Assembly: GCF_000526155.1 (NCBI RefSeq)
Contig: NZ_JAFN01000001.1
Span: 2,629,014-2,693,013 of the forward strand
Direction: 5' to 3'
From: Deferrisoma camini S3R1
Lineage (GTDB): Bacteria; Desulfobacterota; Deferrisomatia; Deferrisomatales; Deferrisomataceae
DNA: 64,000 bases
Within the stretch, counting starts at the first letter, position 1; each line of letters begins with the position of its first letter. A program made the translations under genes and the position numbers. A model generated the notes under the pieces. The model was not told the origin of the DNA and searched no databases. It was given only the letters and a program-made list of their open reading frames with translations. This document shows, one piece after another, positions 57,527 to 64,000 of the stretch.

Positions 57527-58366
57527 CTACGCCACCTGCCTTGCCGGCTCCACCGGGGCAGGGGGGCGCTCCCCCTCCGGGGAGAGGACCGTGGTGACCG
57601 AGATCGCCTCACAGGCGGTGCAGTCCAGGCACCGGATGCACTGGCCCGTGTTGGCGCCCTCGTACACCTTGATCTCCATGGGACACACCTCCAAGCACTT
57701 GTCGCAGTGGGTGCACTTGGCCGGCTCCCAACGCAGGCGCACCAGGCTCCACCGGTTGAACAGGCCGTACAAGGCGCCCAGGGGGCAGGTGGTCTGGCAG
57801 AACGGTCGCTTGGCGATCACGGACGACACGGTGAAAAAGATCAGGATCGAGATCTTGATCCAGAACAGATCGGTGATCATCCGGCGGATGTCTTCGCTGA
57901 TGGTGACCCAGGGGATCCCCCCCGTGAGCGTGCCCATCGGGCACAGCTTGGAAAACCAGTTCTCCGAGGTGATCCACGGAATCACGAAGACCAGCATGAC
58001 CAGCACGCTGTACCGGAACGGGCGCAGGTACTTGGGGATCGAGATCTTCACCGAGGGGAGCTTGTACAGCATCTCCTGGAAGTACCCGAACGGGCACAAC
58101 GTGCCGCACGGCATCCGCCCCACGAGCCCGCCGACCGCCCCAAGGAACCCGAGCACGTAGTACGGGATCGCCCGGATCACCATGAAGTGTTGGAGCGCCC
58201 CGACCGGACAGGAAAACACGGCCGAAGGGCAGGCATAGCAGTTGAGCATGGGCACGCAAAACCCCTTGGCCGCGCCCTGGTAGACCGCCTTCACCCAATA
58301 CCCCTTGATCCAGCCGTTGGCCCCCAGGCTCGCGCCCAGCTGGAAGTACCGCCGCATCCTCATCAT
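57527..58366 (-). CDS. NapH/YccM-like membrane ferredoxin
   Basis: About 279 aa. Several transmembrane helices, two CPxG-type pairs ('VGRMPCGTLCPFGYFQ', 'AKRPFCQTTCPLGALYGLFN') as in NosR/NapH, and two C-terminal [4Fe-4S] groups CTHCDKCLEVCP and CIRCLDCTACE. ATG 58366 follows GGAGG. It probably passes quinol electrons across the membrane to an unknown periplasmic acceptor. Last gene of the minus-strand operon. Confidence 0.88.
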   Translation of the reverse strand: MMRMRRYFQLGASLGANGWIKGYWVKAVYQGAAKGFCVPMLNCYACPSAVFSCPVGALQHFMVIRAIPYYVLGFLGAVGGLVGRMPCGTLCPFGYFQEMLYKLPSVKISIPKYLRPFRYSVLVMLVFVIPWITSENWFSKLCPMGTLTGGIPWVTISEDIRRMITDLFWIKISILIFFTVSSVIAKRPFCQTTCPLGALYGLFNRWSLVRLRWEPAKCTHCDKCLEVCPMEIKVYEGANTGQCIRCLDCTACEAISVTTVLSPEGERPPAPVEPARQVA

Positions 58367-58390
58367 GCCATCCTCCACAGCAAGCCTTGC

Positions 58391-58900
58391 TCAACCGACC
58401 CACTCGCCCCCACCCTTCTTTGACACCGGAACCAGAAGCACCGGCACGGGGGAGCGCAGAACCACCTTGTGCGCCGTGGTTCCCAGAACCATCTCTCCCA
58501 CGGCGGTGTGGCCGTGGGAGCCCATCACGATGAGGTCCGCCCCGCAGCTGTGCGCCTCCTCCAGCACCACCTCTGCGGGTTGACCCTCGACCACCAGGGC
58601 GACCCAGTCCGAATCCCCCTCGGGCTGTCTCTTCGTCTCTTCCCGGCAGACCCGGTCCATGTGCGCTCGGATCTGAGCGGCCGCCTGGTTTCGGAGCCGC
58701 TGCCGGATCTCTCCCATCTGCTCCGCGGAGAGGTGAATGCTCAGCAGGGCCTTCGCAGAAGGCCCCAACGGACGAACGGCGTGCACCACCACCAGCCGGG
58801 CCCCGAAGCTCTCGGCAAGGCCCGCGGCCTGGCGGAACACCGTGTCGGTACCGGCCTCAAGGTCCACAGCGCAAAGGATGGTCCGAACGGTGGGCAGCAT
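58391..58900 (-). CDS. Universal stress protein (UspA family)
   Basis: 169 aa. 'TVRTILCAVDLEAGTDTVFR' start and the ATP-binding 'ADLIVMGSHGHTAVGEMVLG...' region (GxxGHxxxGxxxxGT) are typical. It lies between the PhnD-like gene and the NapH-like ferredoxin, 24-31 bp from each. Confidence 0.92.
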   Translation of the reverse strand: MLPTVRTILCAVDLEAGTDTVFRQAAGLAESFGARLVVVHAVRPLGPSAKALLSIHLSAEQMGEIRQRLRNQAAAQIRAHMDRVCREETKRQPEGDSDWVALVVEGQPAEVVLEEAHSCGADLIVMGSHGHTAVGEMVLGTTAHKVVLRSPVPVLLVPVSKKGGGEWVG

Positions 58901-58931
58901 CTCGTTCCTCCTGATCTGCAGGACGTGGGAG

Positions 58932-59849
58932 TCAATACTCTTCGTAAGGGGGCATCTTCGCCAGCCGGGCCCAGCGACGCAGCTCGTCGTAGTCGACGTC
59001 CCTGGCCTCGTCGTACCCCCGGATCTGGGCTCGTTTGAGCACGAGGAGGGTCTCGTCGCCCACCCGCGCCGTGGTCTGCTCGTCGAGGGCCAGGAGGGCC
59101 TTCCGAACGCGGTCGGCCCAACGCCGGGGGACCTCTTTCGAAGCACCGAAGGTGCAGTAGGGCGCCAGGCCGCTCTGCCCAAGGATGACGAAGTCGTCGG
59201 GGGCGATCCTTCCGTCGGCGGCCATCTCCTCCAGGTCGATCAGGGGGGCGGTTCCCGCGTCGAAAGCGCCGTACAGCACGGAGTAGATGATCTTCTGGTG
59301 CTTCCAGCTCCCCCGGGGGATCGCGTAGTACCCCAGGTCCTTCTCCGGGTCCACGCCGGCCTCCAGCATCAAGGCGTACTGGGCGAGAAAACCGAACGGC
59401 GCCCACTGGGGGCCGAACACGAGCCGTTTGCCCCGGAGATCATTCAGGCTCCGGAGCCCGGAGTCCTTTCGGGCGATGATCACCCCCCGGGTCTTTGCGC
59501 CGAACGAGCCCCTCCGCTCCACAGCGATCGGCCGCACGCCGTACCGCTCCCGCAAGGTGATGTAGAGAAGGGAGTTCGTGTGGGTGAACTCGAACTCCCC
59601 CCGCGCGAACGCCTCTTCCACGTCGTAGGTGTTGAGGTACACGGGCTCGAACCGGGCGCCCGTGGCCTCCGAGAGGTATGCGGTCAGCGGGGCGAACCGC
59701 TCTCGGGTCTCCTCCACCGAGTTACAGATCATGTAACCGATCCGGAAGGTCTGGGAGGCGGAGCGCCCACCCACGGCGAGCAACGCCAGGCCGGCGAGAG
59801 CCCCCACAGCGGCCAGGAACACGACGGGACGGCGAGAGTCTCCCTTCAC
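58932..59849 (-). CDS. PhnD-like periplasmic binding protein
   Basis: 305 aa, signal segment at 8-30. 'FRIGYMICNSVEETRERFAP', 'SLNDLRGKRLVFGPQWAPFG' and 'DAGTAPLIDLEEM' fit the phosphonate-type binding fold. Two Cys (in MICNS and APYCTFG) are possible ligands. No ABC transporter is nearby; its neighbours are beta-helix proteins and a sensor kinase further upstream, so sensing is more likely than uptake. It overlaps the upstream gene by 4 bp. Confidence 0.85.
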   Translation of the reverse strand: MKGDSRRPVVFLAAVGALAGLALLAVGGRSASQTFRIGYMICNSVEETRERFAPLTAYLSEATGARFEPVYLNTYDVEEAFARGEFEFTHTNSLLYITLRERYGVRPIAVERRGSFGAKTRGVIIARKDSGLRSLNDLRGKRLVFGPQWAPFGFLAQYALMLEAGVDPEKDLGYYAIPRGSWKHQKIIYSVLYGAFDAGTAPLIDLEEMAADGRIAPDDFVILGQSGLAPYCTFGASKEVPRRWADRVRKALLALDEQTTARVGDETLLVLKRAQIRGYDEARDVDYDELRRWARLAKMPPYEEY

Positions 59850-60718
59850 GGCTGCGGCTTCTCCTTGGATTCCAGCAAGGGCCGGGGTTCGACAAGCACC
59901 CTCCCCACCCCCTCTGAGTCTGCTCCGTCGAAGATGCGCTCCGGAATGGTCGCCGCTTCGGCCGCGGCCCAGCGATTGCCCGTGGCGTCCACGTCGGTGG
60001 TCTGGAGCTCACCCAGCTTGATGTCGTACTCCCGATCGTCGAAGAAATTTCCCTTGATTACCGGTCGGTTCACCGCCTCCCGGAAAAAGATCCCGGTGAG
60101 GTTTCCCTTGAACACGTTGTCTCGAAACACGGGAGAGGCCTTCCAGAGCCGCGCTCCGATCCGGTTGTGTTCGAACCGGTTCCGCCGGAGGGTCACGGGC
60201 CCCCCTTTGAACCGGACGCCGCCGTAGTTGCCGCGGAACACACATCCCTCCACGAGCGCAGGCGTGTTGTGGAGGTGAAGCCCCCACGGCCCCCTGGTGA
60301 ACACCGCGTACCGGAACTCAGCGGAACGGGCCTCGCGTACGTCGATCATGTTCTCGAGCTCGTTCTCGCGCTCTCGAACCGAGATGAACCATACGGGCCG
60401 ATCCGAGGTGCCCTCTACCCGGATACGCCCCTCCACCAGGATCCACGCCGCACCCGGTTCGATCTCCGCCGGTTCCGGCAGGTCGAAGAAGACGCGGGTG
60501 CCAGGTCGCACGATCAGGGTGGCCCCAGCCGGAACCACCACCGGCCCGGTGATCCGGAGGGCCCCCGACCAGACGAGCTGCCCGGCCGAGAGGGTCTGGG
60601 CCCCCACGGCCCGCGCCTCGGGGGGCACGGCCGGGCCCTCCCAGGCCCAGCCTCCTGTCGCCCCGATCAGGACGAGGAGCAGGACCCCCGGCGCCCAGCA
60701 GACGCCCCCCCGTCTCAC
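59846..60718 (-). CDS. Secreted right-handed beta-helix protein (NosD-like repeats)
   Basis: 290 aa from GTG 60718 (overlap with the previous gene). Signal peptide to about 25, then 'VVPAGATLIVRPGTRVFFDL' and stacked coils such as 'ALVEGCVFRGNYGGVRFKGG' and 'SPVFRDNVFKGNLTGIFFRE'. Periplasmic beta-helix of the NosD/pectate-lyase-like kind. It shares architecture with its upstream neighbour. Confidence 0.8.
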   Translation of the reverse strand: MRRGGVCWAPGVLLLVLIGATGGWAWEGPAVPPEARAVGAQTLSAGQLVWSGALRITGPVVVPAGATLIVRPGTRVFFDLPEPAEIEPGAAWILVEGRIRVEGTSDRPVWFISVRERENELENMIDVREARSAEFRYAVFTRGPWGLHLHNTPALVEGCVFRGNYGGVRFKGGPVTLRRNRFEHNRIGARLWKASPVFRDNVFKGNLTGIFFREAVNRPVIKGNFFDDREYDIKLGELQTTDVDATGNRWAAAEAATIPERIFDGADSEGVGRVLVEPRPLLESKEKPQP

Positions 60719-61974
60719 GGCGTGCCCTCCCGGGGCAGGGTCCGCACCCTCAGCACCTGCATCTCGCCGCCGGCTAGTGTGACCACCACCCCGCCGCCCT
60801 CTGCAGGGGCGATGCCTGTGACCGCGTCGGGGCCGAACTCCCAAGCGTCGCGCTCGAACCCGGTCTGGGCGTCCAACAGGTAAAGCCTTCCGGCCCGGGT
60901 AGCCACGGCCACGAGACCGGGGCCGGCCGCCACGGGCCCGGCCACCACGGGGGCTCCGAGGCTCCGGCTCCAGAGCTCCCGGCCGGGCTCGCCCGCCATC
61001 GCCTGGATCCCATCCGACGGAGCCACCCGCAACCGCACGGCGTCGAGAACCAAATCGGCGCGCTGGCCGGTCGCTGCAGGCGGGTCGCCTCCGGGGTTCT
61101 CGGGCACGGCGGCAGCGGGCTCCCACCAGGGCCACTGCCTCGGCCCGGCCAGGCCGGCCTCGCCCGGCGCCTCCACCAGCTGGGCGTCCGGGCGATCCGC
61201 GGCAGAGCCCACCTCGCACGGCGGGGATCCACCCCAGTCGCTGGCCTCCACCTGGACCGTGCCGGTGAAAAAGTCGCCCAGCCGGAAGGGGTGATCGTTG
61301 GCTCGGAACGCGTTGCTCCGAAACACCGACCCCCGATCGCCTTCGAACAGAAACAGGCCGTTTCGGTTGTGATGGAACCGGTTGAGCTCCACCCGGTTCT
61401 GGCTCAGGCGCTGGTTCAGGCCTTTGCCGGGGTGGCCGTAGAAGAGTGAGTGCTCCACCGTGAGCACGTCCTGGCCCAGGCGGGTGCCGTCGATGTTTCG
61501 CCGCAGCACCGAGTCGGAGATCCGCCCCCGGGAGAAGTGCACGTGAAGCCCCCGGCTGCTTCCCTCCACCACGGTGTAGCGCAGGTCGATCTCCCCGAAG
61601 TCCACCCGCACGGCCCCCCACAACCCCGGCTCGGCCGGCTGGGCGTCCGAGGTGAACACCACGGGGGCCTCGGCGGTACCCCGGGCGACCAGCGCCCCTT
61701 GAACCCTCAGGACGGCGTCTCCCCACCCGTCTCCGTCGTCGTCCCGGAACGCGAACCGGACCACGGTGCCGGGCTCGATCATCAGGCGGGTCCCCCGGGG
61801 AATGATCACGTCATCGGTCACCCTCACCTGGCCCTGCCACACCACCGTCTCTTCGGTGGGCAGGGATGGAGAGACGGCGCACCCGGTCACCAGGACCAAA
61901 AGGGCGGCCGCCAGAGAGAGGGCGGCTGGAGCAGCCGCTCCCCCGACAGATCTCGAGGCCGTCGTTGTCGACAT
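60715..61974 (-). CDS. Lipoprotein with beta-helix and PQQ-like propeller segment
   Basis: 419 aa. Lipobox VTGC at about 29-32. 'IIPRGTRLMIEPGTVVRFAF' and 'RGLHVHFSRGRISDSVLRRN' form a beta-helix. The last 90 residues (RLYLLDAQTGFERDAWEFGP, GGGVVVTLAGGEMQVLRVRT) look like blades of a PQQ-type propeller. Probably faces the periplasm together with the next gene's product. Confidence 0.8.
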   Translation of the reverse strand: MSTTTASRSVGGAAAPAALSLAAALLVLVTGCAVSPSLPTEETVVWQGQVRVTDDVIIPRGTRLMIEPGTVVRFAFRDDDGDGWGDAVLRVQGALVARGTAEAPVVFTSDAQPAEPGLWGAVRVDFGEIDLRYTVVEGSSRGLHVHFSRGRISDSVLRRNIDGTRLGQDVLTVEHSLFYGHPGKGLNQRLSQNRVELNRFHHNRNGLFLFEGDRGSVFRSNAFRANDHPFRLGDFFTGTVQVEASDWGGSPPCEVGSAADRPDAQLVEAPGEAGLAGPRQWPWWEPAAAVPENPGGDPPAATGQRADLVLDAVRLRVAPSDGIQAMAGEPGRELWSRSLGAPVVAGPVAAGPGLVAVATRAGRLYLLDAQTGFERDAWEFGPDAVTGIAPAEGGGVVVTLAGGEMQVLRVRTLPREGTP

Positions 61975-62027
61975 GGATTCTCCGGAGAGGTACGGATGTC
62001 ACGGCGCCACGGGGCGCAACACGGCGG

Positions 62028-62056
62028 GCGTCCGCGGAGGGTACCTCCGCGGACGC
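62028..62056. repeat. 13-bp perfect hairpin
   Basis: GCGTCCGCGGAGG-GTA-CCTCCGCGGACGC between the Cys-rich gene and the beta-helix lipoprotein. No T-tract. It may attenuate or stabilise mRNA. Confidence 0.7.
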
Positions 62057-62075
62057 AGAAGCGTCGTACCGACTC

Positions 62076-62414
62076 TTAGGAGATGGCTATGGGGATGGGT
62101 GGGAGGGGTCTAGCGAAGAGCACCGGAATCCCGCGGGACGAGGGCGGGGGAGCCGGGCGGGGGGCGAGAACAAGGGGAAGGGTCACCGAGATTCCCGGAA
62201 GGCCCGGCGCGCAACAGGAGCAGCTCGCAAAGGAGCACTCCCCCTTGGACTGCGCCTTCTCGGAAAACAGACACGTCCGGGCACACCCGGGGCGCACCGT
62301 CGGGACCTGGGCCGACCAGGCGCAGGTGGGGATCGTGGCCGCCTGCAGGGCAAACACGACCAGGACGAAGACCAAGGCCACGTGGGCCTGACAGGAATCT
62401 CGAAGCAGACGCAT
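62076..62414 (-). CDS. Small exported Cys-rich protein, unrecognised
   Basis: 112 aa. Hydrophobic signal (about 10-35), then 'CARTCLFSEKAQSKGECSFA' and SCSCCAPG, seven cysteines in about 25 residues, and a Pro-rich tail. First small gene after the sensor kinase. Weak ribosome-binding site, so moderate support only. Possible metal or redox role. Confidence 0.5.
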   Translation of the reverse strand: MRLLRDSCQAHVALVFVLVVFALQAATIPTCAWSAQVPTVRPGCARTCLFSEKAQSKGECSFASCSCCAPGLPGISVTLPLVLAPRPAPPPSSRGIPVLFARPLPPIPIAIS

Positions 62415-62467
62415 CCCGGCACCGGATTGAGTGTGCTTCTTACTTTAGACAGAGCCCCTATGCCCGG

Positions 62468-64000
62468 TCAAGGGAACGGCCGACCCCGGGTCCGCAGCCA
62501 TACCGTGACCCGGGTGCCCCGGCCTCGGATGCTCTCCACCTGAATCCGACCGCCGTGCTGCTCCACGATCTGGTGCACCACGGCCAGCCCAAGGCCCGTG
62601 CCCGTGGGCCGGGTGGTGTAGAAGGGGTCGAACATGTGCTCTCGCTCCTCCGGCGTGAGTCCCCGGCCGGTGTCGTCCACGGCCACGGCCGCCTCGTCCC
62701 CTTCCTCCCACGCCGCGACCGACACCTCTCCCCCCGGCGGGGTGGCAGCGAGCGCGTTCTGGACGAGGTTCAGAAGCACCTGGGTCAGCAGGTCTGGGTC
62801 GGCGCGCACCGTGAGCTCGGCGGGCACGTCCACTCGAAGCGCGATCCCGGCCTGGGCCGCCTCGGCCTCGGCCAGGGCTCGCACCCGCTCGACCACGGAT
62901 GCCACGCCCACGTCCCGGGGCTCCGGCTCCCGGGGCCGCGCGAACTGCAGGAGCGCCGAGATCAGCCGGTCGAGCCGATCGATCTCCTCCACCATGACGC
63001 GGGCGTACCCGGCCGATTGCTCGTCGTCCCCGCTGCGGGCCCCGAAGTACTGGGCGAACCCCCTCAGGGTGCCCAGGGGGTTTCGGATCTCGTGGGCCAG
63101 CCCCGCGGCCATCCGGCCCAAGGCGGCAAGTCGACGGGAGCGTTCGAGCTGCTCCTCCGCGGCCCGCAGCTCGCGTACGTCCCGGATCAGGAGCACCGTA
63201 CCCGCCCGCCGTCCATGACGATCGGTCAGGGGGGCCGCGCTCACCCGCACCGGCACCACGGCGCCGTCGGCGGCCCGGCACTCGGCCGGCCGCTCCGACA
63301 CGCCCTCCTCTGAGCCGATCCAGGTCTCCAGGGCCTCGCAGGCCCCGGAGCCCACGAGCTCACGGAGCGCCCGGCCTCGAGCCTCCTTCTCGCTGGTTCC
63401 GAACAGCTCTTCGGCCCGCCGGTTCAGGCCGACCACCCGCCCCTGGCGGTCCAGGGTGACCAGGGCGTCGGGAAGGCTCTGGATCACGTCCCGGGTGTGG
63501 CTCTCCAGGTCCGCCAGGGCCGCGCGCACCCCTCGGACCCGGTGGGAGAGGAGCACCAGGTACAGACCGGCCGCACCGGCCACCAGGAGCACGCCGCCCA
63601 GGATCAGGCCCTGGCGCAGGTCCTGGGCGCGGGCCTCGGCAAACTCCCGGGTGTGAAGCCCCACGAAGATCGCCTGCCGGCAGGCCGGCGCGTCGGCGAC
63701 GACCCGGCCCCGACCGGCCGGCCCCATGGAGCACCAGCGTTCCCAGCGCCGACGCATGGGCGCCGCCCCCTGGCCCGCCAGGGGCTCGAACGGCCGGGCC
63801 ACCTCGAAGATCTCCTCGCCGGACCGGCTGGACACGAGACGACTCACCGGGCCCGTGGCCTCCAGCACTTCCCGCACCCTCTGCAGGGGGGCCGGGCCGC
63901 CGTCGGGGAGGTCCCCGGCCGAGGCGACCACTCGACCCTGCTCGTCCACCAGCCACACGTAGGCCACCAAGGGGCTGCGGGCCGTCTCCTCCACGAGCAC
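62468..64000 (-). CDS. Membrane sensor histidine kinase with PAS domain (5' end outside window)
   Basis: 510 codons visible, start beyond 64000. Extracytoplasmic sensor part, a transmembrane helix ('LILGGVLLVAGAAGLYLVLL'), PAS ('DALVTLDRQGRVVGLNRRAE'), HisKA with 'AGLAHEIRNPLGTLRGFAQY' and HATPase with 'DDTGRGLTPEEREHMFDPFY' and 'GTGLGLAVVHQIVEQHGG'. NtrB/ZraS class. No regulator is adjacent inside the window; the orphan ZraR-like regulator at 53433 could be its partner. Confidence 0.92.
   Translation of the reverse strand: MLVEETARSPLVAYVWLVDEQGRVVASAGDLPDGGPAPLQRVREVLEATGPVSRLVSSRSGEEIFEVARPFEPLAGQGAAPMRRRWERWCSMGPAGRGRVVADAPACRQAIFVGLHTREFAEARAQDLRQGLILGGVLLVAGAAGLYLVLLSHRVRGVRAALADLESHTRDVIQSLPDALVTLDRQGRVVGLNRRAEELFGTSEKEARGRALRELVGSGACEALETWIGSEEGVSERPAECRAADGAVVPVRVSAAPLTDRHGRRAGTVLLIRDVRELRAAEEQLERSRRLAALGRMAAGLAHEIRNPLGTLRGFAQYFGARSGDDEQSAGYARVMVEEIDRLDRLISALLQFARPREPEPRDVGVASVVERVRALAEAEAAQAGIALRVDVPAELTVRADPDLLTQVLLNLVQNALAATPPGGEVSVAAWEEGDEAAVAVDDTGRGLTPEEREHMFDPFYTTRPTGTGLGLAVVHQIVEQHGGRIQVESIRGRGTRVTVWLRTRGRPFP

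Overview
The window is very GC-rich chromosomal DNA that is gene-dense, with many ATGA/GTGA start-stop overlaps. It looks like an anaerobic, metal-cycling Desulfobacterota-type (Deltaproteobacterial) bacterium. The reasons are sigma-54 circuits with NtrC-type regulators, a molybdopterin oxyanion reductase, a selenocysteine-containing SelD, NapH-type and nif-type ferredoxins, FmdE and MobAB. A Deferrisoma-like organism is a plausible guess, but the sequence alone does not prove it. No rRNA, tRNA or CRISPR array was seen.

Layout. 1-4.7 kb: a MarR-controlled RND efflux pair, cut by the window start. 4.8-9.2 kb: an ArsR-divergent operon (ArsP-type permease, FmdE-like protein, three thioredoxin-like proteins, CcdA, TauE). 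9.4-14.9 kb: arsR, arsC, acr3, arsD, arsA and a cfa gene broken by an in-frame TAA. 15.1-23.1 kb: a periplasmic binding protein, sensor kinase and sigma-54 regulator, then two dyad sites, a sigma-54 promoter and a two-subunit Tat-exported molybdopterin reductase. 23.1-27 kb: a small secreted protein, a MobA-MobB fusion and KatG. 27-30.8 kb: an unusual mer operon. 30.8-35.4 kb: a Fur-box porin and a run of small membrane, FMN and NifX-like genes.

35.5-40.6 kb is a decaying toxin-antitoxin island. It holds FitAB-like, Phd plus toxin remnant, YefM-YoeB, a DUF4143 ATPase, DUF433 plus a frameshifted DUF5615 gene, a repeated palindromic element and a chimeric selD/phd scrap. 40.6-45.3 kb is a giant mosaic lipoprotein with an AT-rich 3' part. 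45.6-48.5 kb: selD (UGA = Sec) with a TauE transporter, facing a disrupted LysR gene. 48.5-57.5 kb is a Zra/Cad-like metal-stress region: a CadC-type repressor, a P1B ATPase, a sigma-54 regulator and sigma-54 promoters driving small metal-binding envelope proteins. A 370-bp direct duplication there flanks a metalloprotease-like lipoprotein. 57.5-64 kb: an unassigned operon of sensor kinase, Cys-rich peptide, two beta-helix proteins, PhnD-like binding protein, universal stress protein and NapH-like ferredoxin.

Working model: most of the window is metal, metalloid and oxyanion defence and respiration. Arsenate is reduced by ArsC and arsenite leaves through Acr3/ArsA. A sensed oxyanion would switch on the periplasmic reductase through sigma-54. 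Mercury goes through mer, Zn/Cd/Pb through the CadC-ATPase, and envelope damage through the Zra-like genes. At least seven reading frames carry a stop, indel or deletion, mostly in the accessory parts.
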